Shown: positions 18,578 to 28,578, counted from the stretch's first letter. The stretch is DNA of 64,000 bases from Nocardioides insulae DSM 17944 (GCF_000422825.1 NZ_AUGU01000013.1:310001-374000); one strand, 5' to 3'. The notes: generated by a model not told the origin, from the letters alone. Translations and numbers: made by a program.

Positions 18578-20013
18578 CGCGACTCGCCAGCATCCTCCCC
18601 CGCATCGGCGGCCAGAAGATCCAGGACGCGCGGGCCGACCCGGGTGATGTCGCCCGCACCGAGGGTGAGGACGAGGTCTCCCGGACGCGCGCGTCGCAGG
18701 AGTTCCTGCGCCGCCTCCTCCAGCCCGGGGGCGAAGGCCACCTGCTCGCGCGGCAGCGGGACGGCGTCGGCGATCGACGCGCCGGTCACCTGAGGGTCCG
18801 GATCCTCACGCGCCAGGTAGATGTCGAGCACGACGACCTCGTCGGCCGCGCCGAGGGCGTCGGCCATCGCCGGTCCGAAGGCGCGGGTGCGCGAGACCAG
18901 GTGCGGCTGGAAGGCCACCACGACGCGCCCCTCCCCTGCGACCGAGCGAGCCGCGACCAGGTCACCGGCGATCTCCGCCGGGTGGTGCGCATAACTGTCG
19001 TAGACCCGGACGCCGGACTCCTCGCCCTTGCGCTCCATCCGTCGCCGGGTGCCGGCGAAGGACTCCAGGCCGGCCCGCAACGCCTCGAAGGGCAGCCCGA
19101 GCCGCAGGCCCACGCTCAGTGCGGCCAGGGCGTCGAGGACGTAGTGACGGCCGGGGATCTGCAAGGTGACCCGGCCCAACTCGGTGCCGCGGTCCAGGAC
19201 CGTGAAGGAGGAGGTGGTGCCGACCAGTTCGACCTCGACCGCACGGATCTCGGCCTGCTCGTGGGTGCCGACGCCGATGAACTCGCGGCCGGACCCCTCG
19301 GCCACCGCTCGCAGCGCCGCGGCGCCGGGGTCGTCGACGCAGGCCACCAGGAACCCGTCGGCGTCGAGGCGCCCGACGAACTCGGTGAAGGCCGCACGGT
19401 AGGCCTCCTCGGTGCCCCACGAGTCCAGATGGTCGGCCTCGACGTTGGTCACGACCGCGGCGTGGGGCCGATAGACCAGGAAGGCGCCGTCGCTCTCGTC
19501 GGCCTCGGCGACGAAGAGGTCGCTCCCCCCGATCGCGGCATTGGTGCCGGTCTGGGCCAGTTCCCCGCCGACGGCGTAGGTCGGGTCCGCCCCGGCGGCC
19601 TGCAGCGCCATCGTGAGCAGGGACGTGGTCGTGGTCTTGCCGTGGGTGCCGGCGACCGCCAGGACGCGTTGCCCGGCCATCACCGCGGCCAGCCCGGCCG
19701 ACCGGGGCAGCACCCGCAGGCCCCGCCGTACGGCCTCGAGGTACTCGGGGTTGTCCTCGCGCACCGCCGTCGAGACGACCAGGGTGTCGGCCCCCTCCAC
19801 GTGAGCCGCGTCGTGCCCGACGTGCACGGTCGCCCCCAACTCGCGCAGCCGGTCCAGGGTCGGGCTGTCGGCACCGTCGCTGCCAGTGACCGGGATGCCT
19901 CGTCCGAGCATGATCCGGGCGATCGCCGAGAGGCCTGCGCCTCCGATCCCCACGAAGTGGACGTGCCCCAACCGGTCGGCCGGCAGGATCTCCTCCGGAA
20001 CGGGGATCCTCAC
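18574..20013 (-). CDS. murC: UDP-N-acetylmuramate-L-alanine ligase
   Basis: Adds L-alanine to UDP-MurNAc, first step of the peptide stem. The 479 residues have the N-terminal HFVGIGGAGLSAIARIM nucleotide-sugar fold, the ATP loop AVAGTHGKTTTT, EADESDGAF, and YAHHPAEI in the C-terminal domain. It overlaps murG by GTGA upstream and ftsQ downstream. Confidence 0.97.
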   Translation of the reverse strand: MRIPVPEEILPADRLGHVHFVGIGGAGLSAIARIMLGRGIPVTGSDGADSPTLDRLRELGATVHVGHDAAHVEGADTLVVSTAVREDNPEYLEAVRRGLRVLPRSAGLAAVMAGQRVLAVAGTHGKTTTTSLLTMALQAAGADPTYAVGGELAQTGTNAAIGGSDLFVAEADESDGAFLVYRPHAAVVTNVEADHLDSWGTEEAYRAAFTEFVGRLDADGFLVACVDDPGAAALRAVAEGSGREFIGVGTHEQAEIRAVEVELVGTTSSFTVLDRGTELGRVTLQIPGRHYVLDALAALSVGLRLGLPFEALRAGLESFAGTRRRMERKGEESGVRVYDSYAHHPAEIAGDLVAARSVAGEGRVVVAFQPHLVSRTRAFGPAMADALGAADEVVVLDIYLAREDPDPQVTGASIADAVPLPREQVAFAPGLEEAAQELLRRARPGDLVLTLGAGDITRVGPRVLDLLAADAGEDAGESR

Positions 20014-21107
20014 CGGTCCGCCTCCGCCTGCGCGCCGGCGCCGGTCTCGAGGATGATCCGGGCGAGTTTCTCGTCGGCATCACGCGGCACCAGAGCGGCG
20101 GCCGCCTCCCCCATCGCGGACAGACGCTGGGGGTCGTTGGCCAGAGCGGGGACGGTGCGCTCGACCCACTGGGTCGTGAAGGCCGCATCGGTGACCATCA
20201 GCGCACCCCCGGCGTCCACGACGGGCCGGGCGTTGTGCTCCTGCTCGCCGTTGCCGATCGGCAGCGGAACGAACACCGCGGGAACACCGACCGCCGCTGC
20301 CTCGGTGACGCTCGAGGCCCCGGCACGGCAGACCATCAGGTCTGCGGCGGCCAGGGCGAGATCCATCCGGTCGACGAAGTCGAGCACGCGGTACGGCGCC
20401 CCGGTCCCCTCGGGTGCGGCCACCTCGTTGCGCGGGCCGACCACGTGCAGCACCTGGACGCCGGCCTCGCCTAGCACCCGGGCCGCGCCGGTGACCGATT
20501 CGTTGAGCCGCCGTGCCCCTTGTGAGCCGCCGGTGACCACCAGGGTCGGCAGGTCGGGGTCGAGGCCGAAGAAGGCGCGCGCCTCGCTGCGGCGCTCGGC
20601 CCGGTCGAGGGTCGAGATCATCCGACGGATCGGCAGCCCGACGTACTCGGCGCCCCGCAAGCGGGTGTCGGGGATGCTGACCGCGACCCGGCGGGCCACC
20701 CGGGCACCGGCCTTGTTGGCCAGCCCGGGGACGGCGTTCTGCTCGTGGACGACGATGGGAAGGCCGCGGCGCTTCGCCGCGAGGTAGGCCGGCATCGAGA
20801 CGTAGCCGCCGTACCCGACGATGACGTCGGGCCGGACCCGGTCGAACACCTCGTAGGTGGCCTTGACCGCAGCGCGGAGCTTGCCCGGCACCCGGAGGAG
20901 TTCCCCGCTCAGCGATCGCGGGAGCGGCACCGGAGGCACGAGTTCGAGCGGGTAGCCGGCCTCCGGGACGACCCGGTTCTCCAGACCGCGCGGTGTGCCC
21001 AGGCAGGTGACCTCCGTGTCGGGGGCCAGTCGGCGCAGGGCGTCGGCGGTGGCGAGCAGGGGCGAGGTGTGTCCGGCGGTACCGCCGCCGGCGAGAAGAA
21101 CGCGCAT
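20010..21107 (-). CDS. murG: UDP-N-acetylglucosamine transferase MurG
   Basis: Converts lipid I to lipid II on the inner face of the membrane. The protein is 365 residues from ATG 21107, which begins with the family motif MRVLLAGGGTAGHTSP. Further motifs are GYGGYVSMPAYLAAK, HEQNAVPG, GGSQGARRLNE and CRAGASSVTEAAA. Longer in-frame extensions upstream lack homologous character. A 43-bp gap separates it from ftsW. Confidence 0.97.
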   Translation of the reverse strand: MRVLLAGGGTAGHTSPLLATADALRRLAPDTEVTCLGTPRGLENRVVPEAGYPLELVPPVPLPRSLSGELLRVPGKLRAAVKATYEVFDRVRPDVIVGYGGYVSMPAYLAAKRRGLPIVVHEQNAVPGLANKAGARVARRVAVSIPDTRLRGAEYVGLPIRRMISTLDRAERRSEARAFFGLDPDLPTLVVTGGSQGARRLNESVTGAARVLGEAGVQVLHVVGPRNEVAAPEGTGAPYRVLDFVDRMDLALAAADLMVCRAGASSVTEAAAVGVPAVFVPLPIGNGEQEHNARPVVDAGGALMVTDAAFTTQWVERTVPALANDPQRLSAMGEAAAALVPRDADEKLARIILETGAGAQAEADR

Positions 21108-21150
21108 CGCAGCCAAGACTATGTGGTGCCGAGGAAGCCGCGGACCCGGC

Positions 21151-22371
21151 TCAGGGCTTGCCGACCGGGCCCGCCGGGCGCGAGCGCTTCCGGGCGGCCA
21201 GGGCACGGGCGGCGGCCGGCTCGCGCCGGGCGAACCCGATGATCAGGCCGAGCGCGACCAGCGCCGGCAGCAGCGCCGAGCCGCCGTAGGAGACCAGCGG
21301 CAGTGGGATCCCGATCACCGGCAGGAGCGCCAGCACCATGCCGATGTTGATGATCATCTGGCCGATCAGCCAGATCACGATCCCGAAGATCGCGTAGCGG
21401 ACGAACGGCTCCTCGGTGCGCAAGGCGACCCGCAGCGCGGCGTAGGCGATGGTGAGGAACAACCCGATGACCAGCAGGGTCCCGACCAGGCCCAGTTCCT
21501 CGCCGAGCACCGCGAAGATGTAGTCGGTGTGGGCCTCGGGCAGGTCTCCCCACTTCTGTTGTGAGGCCCCGATCCCCTGACCGAACCACCCGCCGGAGGA
21601 GAGCGCGAAGAGTCCGTGCGCGGGCTGCCAGCCGGAGTTGTGGTAGTCGCGGAACGGGTCGGTGAAGGAGGTGATCCGCTCCAGACGTTCACTGTCGGTG
21701 GTGGCCAGGAACAGTGCGACCACCGAGATGATCGACAGGGCCAGTCCGAACAGCCGGCCGGGAGCGCCCACCACCCACAGCATGCCCAGCATAATCGCGA
21801 ACAGCACCAGGGCGGTGCCCAGGTCACGGCCGTAGACGACCAGCGCGGTCGCGGCCAGCATCCCCGGCACCACTGGCATCAGGACGTGGTGGAGCTCGTT
21901 CAGCCGCCGATCCTTGTTGGCGTAGACGGTCGCGGCCCACAGGATCAGGCCCAGCTTGGCGATCTCGGAGGGCTGGATACCCACCGGCCCCACCGCGATC
22001 CAGTTCTGGTTGCCGTTGACCTCCACGCCGATCAGGGCGACCAGGAACAGCAGCACCAGGGAGACGCCGTACGCCGGCCAGGCGATCGCCCGGATCCAGC
22101 GGATCGGCAGCCGACTGGCGACCCAGGCGCACGGGATGCCGAGGCCGACCCAGATCAGCTGGCGGGTCGCCCAGTAGTAGGAGGAGCCGTGCTTCTCGAA
22201 GCCGTCCACCGAGGACGCACTGAGCACCATCAGCACACCGATGAGCAGCAGCAGCGCCGAGGCCCCGATGAGCAGGTAGTAGGAGGTGAGCGGACGATCC
22301 ATCGCCTCGCGCAGCGCGGCGAGCCAGGTGAACCGGGCGGTGGTGGGCTTCTCCGGGTTGGCCGTGGTCAC
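21151..22371 (-). CDS. ftsW: Peptidoglycan glycosyltransferase FtsW
   Basis: SEDS-family polymerase that makes septal glycan strands with FtsI. The 406 residues have about ten hydrophobic helices. Motifs include QPSEIAKLGLILW, GRDLGTALVLF, HTDYIFAVLGEELGL (putative catalytic Asp/Glu loop) and SYGGSALLPALVALG near the end. I choose GTG 22371 because GGAGGGCGCGAGG immediately precedes it; the longer frame enters the murD gene. A basic C-terminal tail follows. Confidence 0.96.
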   Translation of the reverse strand: MTTANPEKPTTARFTWLAALREAMDRPLTSYYLLIGASALLLLIGVLMVLSASSVDGFEKHGSSYYWATRQLIWVGLGIPCAWVASRLPIRWIRAIAWPAYGVSLVLLFLVALIGVEVNGNQNWIAVGPVGIQPSEIAKLGLILWAATVYANKDRRLNELHHVLMPVVPGMLAATALVVYGRDLGTALVLFAIMLGMLWVVGAPGRLFGLALSIISVVALFLATTDSERLERITSFTDPFRDYHNSGWQPAHGLFALSSGGWFGQGIGASQQKWGDLPEAHTDYIFAVLGEELGLVGTLLVIGLFLTIAYAALRVALRTEEPFVRYAIFGIVIWLIGQMIINIGMVLALLPVIGIPLPLVSYGGSALLPALVALGLIIGFARREPAAARALAARKRSRPAGPVGKP

Positions 22372-22399
22372 CCTCGCGCCCTCCTGCTGGTCCGTGTCG

Positions 22400-23878
22400 C
22401 TAGCTCTGCGTGCCGATGTGGGTCCGGACCGCCGCGGCGAACGCGTCTCCCCGGGCCCCGTAGTTGGCGAACATGTCCATCGACGCGCATCCGGGCGCCA
22501 GCAGCACCGTGTCACCCGCTCGGGCGAGCTCGGCCGCCGCCGCCACGACGTGCGTCATGGGTCCACCAACTGTCGAACCAGTCTCACTGCCGCCCACGGC
22601 GATGATCGGGACATCGGGCGCGTGTCGCGCCAGAGCCTGGCGGATCACATCCTGGTCACGCCCCAGCAGGACGACGCCGCGGAGCCGACCGCGCACGGCC
22701 TCCACGAGCTCCTCGAAACGGGCACCCTTGGCCAGGCCGCCGGCCACCCAGACGACGGGGTCGTAGGCCGCGAGCGAGGCCTGGGCGGCGTGCGGGTTGG
22801 TCGCCTTGGAGTCGTCGACCCAGGTGACCCCGTCGTGCTCGGCCACCACCTCGATGCGGTGCCCGTCGGGGCGGAAGGCCCGCAGTCCGTCGCGGACGGC
22901 TGCCTGGCTCACCCCGTGCGAGCGGGCCAGGGCCGCGGCCGCGAGGGCGTTCTGGACATAGTGCGGAGCGTCGCTGGCCAGGTCACCGATGCTGCACAAC
23001 TCGGCCGCGCTGTCGCGCCGCTGCGGGATGAAGGCCCGGTCGACCAGGAGATCCTCGACCACGCCCAGCATGCCGACCCCGGGCATCCCCAGGGTGAAGC
23101 CGACCGCTCGGGCGCCCTCGACCACGTCCGCCTCGCGCACGAGCTCCTCGGTGCGCGGGTCGGCGACGTTGTAGATACAGGCGCGCTGCACCTGCTCGAA
23201 GATCCGGCCCTTGTCGGCGGCGTACTCGGCCATCGAGGGATACCAGTCGAGGTGGTCCTCGGCGAGGTTGAGGACGGCCGCCGACTCGCAGCTCATCGTG
23301 GAGGTGTAGTGCAACTGGAAGCTGGAGAGCTCGACCGCGAACACGTCGTACGGCTCGGGATCCATCACCGCCTCGACGATCGGCCGCCCGACGTTGCCCA
23401 CCGCGGCGGACCGGAGGCCGGCGGTGCGCAGGATGGTGTCCAGCATCTGCACGGTGGTGGTCTTGCCGTTGGTGCCGGTGACGCCGAGCCAGGCGGCGGG
23501 GTGCTCGGGGTCGCGCAGCCGCCAGGCCAGCTCCACCTCGCCCCACACGGGTACGCCGCGCGCGACCGCCTGGGCGAGCAGCGGGGCGCTCGGCTTCCAG
23601 CCCGGCGAGGTGACGACCACGTCGACGTCCTCGGGCAGGGTGGCGCTCGCGCCCTCGCCGAGCCGGACGGTGGCGCCCAGGACCTCGAGGAGTTCGGCCT
23701 GCTCGCGGCGGCCCCGGTCGCCCTCGGACTCGTCGAGGGCGGTCACGGAGGCACCGAGGTGGGTGAGGTTGTCCGCGGCGGCGAAGCCGGAGACGCCGAA
23801 GCCGGCGACCACGGCACGCACCCCCTCCCACGAGGAGTGCCGTCCGAGCGTGTCCAGATGGGGATCGGAGGACGCCAT
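22400..23878 (-). CDS. murD: UDP-N-acetylmuramoylalanine-D-glutamate ligase
   Basis: Adds D-glutamate to UDP-MurNAc-L-Ala. The 492 residues contain a Rossmann-like N-terminus with VVAGFGVSGFAAADNL, the ATP loop GVTGTNGKTTT, ELSSFQL, NLAEDHLDWY (the family His-Leu-Asp), DDSKATNPHAA and LLAPGCASMDMF. The ATG at 23878 overlaps the mraY stop by one base (TGATG), so it depends on mraY translation. Confidence 0.97.
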   Translation of the reverse strand: MASSDPHLDTLGRHSSWEGVRAVVAGFGVSGFAAADNLTHLGASVTALDESEGDRGRREQAELLEVLGATVRLGEGASATLPEDVDVVVTSPGWKPSAPLLAQAVARGVPVWGEVELAWRLRDPEHPAAWLGVTGTNGKTTTVQMLDTILRTAGLRSAAVGNVGRPIVEAVMDPEPYDVFAVELSSFQLHYTSTMSCESAAVLNLAEDHLDWYPSMAEYAADKGRIFEQVQRACIYNVADPRTEELVREADVVEGARAVGFTLGMPGVGMLGVVEDLLVDRAFIPQRRDSAAELCSIGDLASDAPHYVQNALAAAALARSHGVSQAAVRDGLRAFRPDGHRIEVVAEHDGVTWVDDSKATNPHAAQASLAAYDPVVWVAGGLAKGARFEELVEAVRGRLRGVVLLGRDQDVIRQALARHAPDVPIIAVGGSETGSTVGGPMTHVVAAAAELARAGDTVLLAPGCASMDMFANYGARGDAFAAAVRTHIGTQS

Positions 23879-24948
23879 CAGATGCCTGCCACCCATTCGC
23901 CGTAGAAGATCGCCATGCCGACGCTGATGCAGATGCCCGCGATCAGCCAGAACCGGATCACCACCGTGACCTGCTCCCAGCCGAGCATCTCGAAGTGATG
24001 GTGGATGGGAGCCATCCGGAAGAGTCGCTTGCCCTTGCTCACCTTGAACCAGCCGACCTGGAGCATGACCGAGAGGGTCTCCACCACGAACAGTCCGCCG
24101 AGGATGATCAGGAGCAGTTCGGTGCGGGACAGGATCGCGAGACCGGCGAGAGCGCCACCGAGCGCGAGCGAGCCCGTGTCCCCCATGAAGATGCGGGCCG
24201 GGGAGGCGTTCCACCACAGGAAGCCGAAGCAGGCGCCGGTGATCGCCGAGGCCACGACGGCGAGGTCGAGCGGATCACGGACCTCGTAGCACTTGGGACC
24301 GGCGGCGGCGCCGCACCACTGGTTGAACTGCCAGATGTTGACCAGCGTGTAGGCGCCGAAGACCAGGATGGAGGCGCCGGTGGCCAGTCCGTCCAGGCCA
24401 TCGGTGAGGTTCACGGCGTTGCTGGTGCCGGTGATGATCACCCAGATCAGCACGATCACCAGCAGGGTCGGGAGGGTCCAACTCTCGAAGTCGCGCAGGA
24501 ACGAGATGTGCCGGGACGCCGGCGTCTGGCCGCGGTCGTCCTCCAGCCACGGTGAGAGCGCGAGCGCGCCGAAGACCACCGCGACCAGGGTCTGCCCGGC
24601 CATCTTGGCCTTGCTCCGCAGCCCGAGGCTGCGTTGCTTGTAGATCTTGATGAAGTCGTCGAGGAACCCGACCAGGCCGAGCCCCACGAAGAGGAAGAGC
24701 AGCAGCATCGCGGACGCCGAGGGCGGCGCCCCGGTGATCAGCTTGGCGGCGAAGTAGCCGAGGACGGCCGCGATGATGATCGCGACGCCGCCCATGGTCG
24801 GCGTACCGCGCTTGGTGTGGTGACTGGTGGGGCCGTCGTCCCGGATCTCCTGGCCGTAGCCGAGCCGGGTGAACTGCCCGATCGCGAGCCGGGTGCCGAG
24901 CAGCGAGATCAGCAGCGCAAGGCCGCCACCCAAGAGGATCGCTCTCAT
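23878..24948 (-). CDS. mraY: Phospho-N-acetylmuramoyl-pentapeptide transferase
   Basis: Membrane enzyme that makes lipid I by moving phospho-MurNAc-pentapeptide to undecaprenyl phosphate. The 356 residues from ATG 24948 ([18 protein letters not shown]) hold ten helices and the active-site loops [38 protein letters not shown] and [12 protein letters not shown] longer frame back to 25035 adds a Pro/Arg-rich run with no family character. There is no strong ribosome-binding site before ATG 24948 and the gene normally before it, murF, is not present. Confidence 0.96.
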   Translation of the reverse strand: MRAILLGGGLALLISLLGTRLAIGQFTRLGYGQEIRDDGPTSHHTKRGTPTMGGVAIIIAAVLGYFAAKLITGAPPSASAMLLLFLFVGLGLVGFLDDFIKIYKQRSLGLRSKAKMAGQTLVAVVFGALALSPWLEDDRGQTPASRHISFLRDFESWTLPTLLVIVLIWVIITGTSNAVNLTDGLDGLATGASILVFGAYTLVNIWQFNQWCGAAAGPKCYEVRDPLDLAVVASAITGACFGFLWWNASPARIFMGDTGSLALGGALAGLAILSRTELLLIILGGLFVVETLSVMLQVGWFKVSKGKRLFRMAPIHHHFEMLGWEQVTVVIRFWLIAGICISVGMAIFYGEWVAGI

Positions 24949-25085
24949 GTCTGCCGCGTGTGCCTCTCCTGCTGGTGCCGGTGGTCGTGGCCGAGGTCGC
25001 CGCACCCAGGGGTGCGGGCACTCGACCTCCGGCATTCTTCCCTACCCCGTGTCGGGGCGCGCGTCGCCATGCCGCTGAAGGCGTC
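24949..25085 (-). other. Gap where murF is expected
   Basis: The 137 bp between murE and mraY hold no murF and no recognisable murF fragment; translation in the three minus frames gives only short Pro/Arg-rich peptides. In related genomes murF commonly sits here. Nothing else (terminator, transposon scar) is visible. Confidence 0.6.
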
Positions 25086-26684
25086 TCAGCGTGTGAGCAA
25101 TGCCTCGCGGGCGACGGTGCGGTCGTCGAAGGGATGGACGACGCCCCGCACCTCCTGGCCGGTCTCGTGCCCCTTGCCGGCGATCAGCACGATGTCCTCG
25201 GGCCCGGCGTCGCGCACCGCCCGTTGGATCGCGGCCCGGCGCCCGTCGCTGACCTCGATCACCCGGGCCCCGCCGGCGCCCGCTCGGGCACCCTCGAGCA
25301 TCGCGGCCCGGATGGTCGCCGGGTCCTCGCTGCGCGGGTTGTCGTCGGTGATGAGTACGACGTCGGCCAGCCGGGCGGCGATCTCCCCCATCAGCGGCCG
25401 CTTGCCGGTGTCGCGGTCGCCCCCCGCGCCGATCACCACGAGCACGCGTCCGGAGGTCAGCGGGCGCAGGGTCCGGAGGGCGGCCTCGACCGCGTCCGGC
25501 TTGTGGGCGTAGTCGACGATCACGGTCGGCTGTTCGTCCGTGGCGTCCACGCTCACCCGCTCCAGTCGGCCCGGTACGCCGCCCGACGCCGCGATCCCCG
25601 CGGCGACCCGCGCCGGGTCGAGCCCGGCCTCCGCGCACGCGGCCACCGCGGCGAGGGTGTTGGTGACGTTGAAGTCGCCCGGCAGCGGACAGTGCGCCGC
25701 CAGCCCCTCCCCCAACCCCGGCCCGAGGATGCGGAAGTCGGACCCGTCCGGGCGCAGGGTGAGGTCGACGGCCCGCCAGTCGGCGTTCCGGCTCCACGCC
25801 TGGTCGTCGGCTCGGAGTGGGCCGGCATCGTCGGCAGCGCCGCCGGTCGGGCCGAGCGCGACCGAGAAGGTGCGCACCGGGATGGTCGCCTCCTGCGCCA
25901 GTCGTCGGCCGTGCGCGTCGTCCACGCACACCAGGCCCATCCGGGCCCGCTCAGGGGTGAACAGGGATGCCTTGGCCGCGTAGTAGTCCTCGATGTCGGT
26001 ATGGAAGTCGAGATGGTCACGCCCGAGGTTGAGGAACACCGCCACGTCGAAGACGACTCCGTCCACCCGGCCCATCACCAGGGCGTGACTGGACACCTCC
26101 ATGGCGCACACGTCGACGCCCTGTTCGAGCATCCGCGCGAACAGGCCGTGCAGGTCGGGAGCCTCGGGCGTGGTCAACGTCGTGGGGACGTCCTGCCCCA
26201 GCATCCGGGTGCCGACCGTGCCGATCACGCCGGCCGGGACGCCCGCCTGCTCGAGCCCGCCCTCGGCGAGGCGGGTGGTGGTCGTCTTCCCCTGGGTGCC
26301 CGTCACCCCGATCATGCGCAGGCGCTCCGCCGGAGCGCCATACACCCGGGCCGCCAGCATCCCGAGCACCGCGCGGGGGCGCTCCGTGACCAGCACCGGG
26401 ATGCCGAGCTCGAGTGCGTCCGCCTGATCGGCCCCCGCGGGGTCGGTCAGCAGCGCCGTCGCACCGGCGGCGAGTGCCTGGGTCGCGTAGTCGATGCCGT
26501 GTGCCCGGCTGCCCGGGAGAGCGGCGTACAGGTCGCCCGGCAGGACCCGCTGCGAACTCAGCGACATCCCCGTCACCAGCGTCTCGGGGTCGCCGGAGAG
26601 CCTCAGATCCTCGCCGGTCAGGTCACCGAGGCGGACGGGTCGTGGATGCTCCGGTCGGGTGGCCGGATCGGCGGTACTGCTCAC
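25086..26684 (-). CDS. murE: UDP-MurNAc-tripeptide synthetase (diaminopimelate-adding)
   Basis: Adds the third residue of the stem peptide. The 532 residues contain GVTGTQGKTTTTRL (ATP loop), TTPEAPDLH, EVSSHALVMGRV, NLGRDHLDFH and VIVDYAHKPDA. The motif DNPRSEDP has the arginine that selects diaminopimelate over lysine in the family. GTG 26684 is the start; TAGCCT sits 6 nt before it. The sequence is a single MurE, not a MurE-MurF fusion. Confidence 0.97.
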   Translation of the reverse strand: MSSTADPATRPEHPRPVRLGDLTGEDLRLSGDPETLVTGMSLSSQRVLPGDLYAALPGSRAHGIDYATQALAAGATALLTDPAGADQADALELGIPVLVTERPRAVLGMLAARVYGAPAERLRMIGVTGTQGKTTTTRLAEGGLEQAGVPAGVIGTVGTRMLGQDVPTTLTTPEAPDLHGLFARMLEQGVDVCAMEVSSHALVMGRVDGVVFDVAVFLNLGRDHLDFHTDIEDYYAAKASLFTPERARMGLVCVDDAHGRRLAQEATIPVRTFSVALGPTGGAADDAGPLRADDQAWSRNADWRAVDLTLRPDGSDFRILGPGLGEGLAAHCPLPGDFNVTNTLAAVAACAEAGLDPARVAAGIAASGGVPGRLERVSVDATDEQPTVIVDYAHKPDAVEAALRTLRPLTSGRVLVVIGAGGDRDTGKRPLMGEIAARLADVVLITDDNPRSEDPATIRAAMLEGARAGAGGARVIEVSDGRRAAIQRAVRDAGPEDIVLIAGKGHETGQEVRGVVHPFDDRTVAREALLTR

Positions 26685-26690
26685 CGCCCG

Positions 26691-26696
26691 AGGCTA
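26691..26696 (-). promoter_or_regulatory. Probable -10 element of murE (leaderless, inside the cluster)
   Basis: TAGCCT on the minus strand ends 6 nt before the murE GTG, with no ribosome-binding site. The 100-bp gap after ftsI leaves room for a promoter that would serve murE and downstream genes. Confidence 0.5.
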
Positions 26697-26784
26697 CCCA
26701 ATCGGCCCCGGACGGCCGCGCCCCGCTCCGCCGGTGCTGCCACGAGATCAGCAGTACGGCGGCGCGAGCCAGACGCGCTCGGGC

Positions 26785-28578
26785 TCAGCGCTGACGACCC
26801 CACGTCACGGGAAGTTGCGAGGGCTTGGTGGTGCTCGGCGCGACGCCGTACCGCTGGAGGGCGAAGCCCATCACCTTGGAGAAGACGGGGCCGGCGAGGG
26901 AGCCGCCACCGCCGCCGTTGCGGGGGTTCTGGATGGCGACGTACACGGTGAATCGGGGGTCCTCGGCGGGGGCGAAACCTGCGAAGGAGACGGTGAAGGT
27001 GCCGTCGTAGCAACCGCACTCGGGGTTGGCCCGCTGGGCGGTGCCGGTCTTGCCCGCGACCCGGTAGCCGGGCACCTGGGCGCCGGCGGCGGTCCCGGTG
27101 TCGGGGTCGACCACCCGTTCCATCATCTTCATCATCCCGTTTGCGGCGTCCTCGCTCACCACCCGGTGCTCGGTGGTCTGGTCGGTGCCGGTCTCGGTAC
27201 CCTCGTCGGTGGTCGCGCTGCCCTGGATCAGGCTGGGGTCGACGCGGACGCCGCCGTTGGCGATGGTGTTGACCGCCGCGGTCATCTGGAGCGCGTTGAC
27301 CGAGAGGGACTGACCGAAGTCGATCCGGTCCTCGGTGGCCGGGCTCCAGCCGCCGTTCTCGGGCAGGACCCCGGTCGATTCCCCCCTGACCCCGACGTTC
27401 GTCTTCGTCCCCAGCCCGAAGTCGGTGAGGTAGTCGTAGAGCTGGCCGTCGCGGAACTTGTTGGAGGCCAGCACCGTGCCGATGTTGGAGGACTGCGCCA
27501 CCACGCCCGCCAGGGTCCAGGGCATCGTGTCGTGCTCGAACCAGTCGTGGATGGCGTTGTCGCCGCTCTGGTAGGAGTTGGGCACGGTGAGCCGCGTCCT
27601 CGGCGTGACCAGGCCGGCATCGAGTAGGGCCGAGATGGTCAGTACCTTCTGCACCGATCCGGGCTCGTAGACATCGCTCAGCGCCCGCGAGCCACGGTCC
27701 GCCTTGGGTGCCTTGCTCGGGTAGTTGGCGTCGAAGGTCGGGTCATCGGCCACGGTGAGCACCTCACCGGTGCGCGAGTCCATCACGATCGCCACCCCGG
27801 ACTCGGCGTTGGCGCCCTGCACCGCCTGGCGCAGGGTGCGCTGCGCGAACCACTGCAGGTCGCGATCGACGGTCGTGCGGAGGTCCCGGCCGTCGACCGG
27901 CTCGGTGCGTGTGCTGTCACCCAGTGGGATGCGGTTCCCGCCGACCCCGCCGACCTCATACGACGCCGACCCGTCGGTGCCGGAGAGGTAGTCGTCGAAG
28001 GTCCGCTCGAATCCGGCCAGCGCCTCATCGGTGCCGAGGAAGCCCACCAGGTTGGACGCGACGTCCTCGGCGGGGTAGTCCCGGACGGGGTCGCGCTGCA
28101 CGGAGAGGCCGTCGAAGCCCTGCTCACGCGCCTCGGTCAGGGTGTCCTCGGCCAGGGTGGCCGGCACCCGACGGGCGAGGTACTCGAACCGGCTGTCGTC
28201 CTCGCGGAGCTTGGTGAGGGTGGCGAAGTAGTCGATGTCGAGGCGGTTGCTCAGGAACTTCGCGATCTCGGGGGCCTGCTCGCTGGTGAGCTTCGGGTCG
28301 GCCAGGAACATCCGACCGTCGACGGAGTCGGCCAACGGCTCACCGTCGCGGTCCAGGATGTCGCCGCGCTCGGCGGGCAGGGTGATGTCGACCAGGTTCT
28401 CGGCGGCGGCCATCGCGGCGTACGAGTGCGGGTCGAAGCCCTGGAGTTGCACCAGCCGCGCCCCGAACACGGAGAGCACCATGGCGATCACCACGAACCC
28501 GATCCGGAGACGGAGGCCCGGCGAGCCGCGGCGTCCCGTGCGCCGTCCCGATGCGGTGTCCCGGCGGAGCTGGCGCAC
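26785..28578 (-). CDS. ftsI: Division-specific penicillin-binding protein FtsI (PbpB)
   Basis: Class B transpeptidase that cross-links septal peptidoglycan with FtsW. The 597 residues have a basic cytoplasmic tail, one membrane helix (about 24-44), the dimerisation domain with AERGDILDRDGEPLA, and the transpeptidase domain with EPGSVQK (catalytic Ser near residue 308), SSN and KTGTAQ. It also has two close cysteines, CGC, near the KTG box. GTG 28578 follows GGGGAGGA. A 157-bp AT-richer spacer separates it from ftsL. Confidence 0.96.
   Translation of the reverse strand: MRQLRRDTASGRRTGRRGSPGLRLRIGFVVIAMVLSVFGARLVQLQGFDPHSYAAMAAAENLVDITLPAERGDILDRDGEPLADSVDGRMFLADPKLTSEQAPEIAKFLSNRLDIDYFATLTKLREDDSRFEYLARRVPATLAEDTLTEAREQGFDGLSVQRDPVRDYPAEDVASNLVGFLGTDEALAGFERTFDDYLSGTDGSASYEVGGVGGNRIPLGDSTRTEPVDGRDLRTTVDRDLQWFAQRTLRQAVQGANAESGVAIVMDSRTGEVLTVADDPTFDANYPSKAPKADRGSRALSDVYEPGSVQKVLTISALLDAGLVTPRTRLTVPNSYQSGDNAIHDWFEHDTMPWTLAGVVAQSSNIGTVLASNKFRDGQLYDYLTDFGLGTKTNVGVRGESTGVLPENGGWSPATEDRIDFGQSLSVNALQMTAAVNTIANGGVRVDPSLIQGSATTDEGTETGTDQTTEHRVVSEDAANGMMKMMERVVDPDTGTAAGAQVPGYRVAGKTGTAQRANPECGCYDGTFTVSFAGFAPAEDPRFTVYVAIQNPRNGGGGGSLAGPVFSKVMGFALQRYGVAPSTTKPSQLPVTWGRQR

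Noticed and set aside
25086-26684. A MurE-MurF fusion to explain the missing murF
   Set aside because: At 532 residues the protein has one ATP loop and one set of Mur ligase domains, with the DNPR motif of MurE only.
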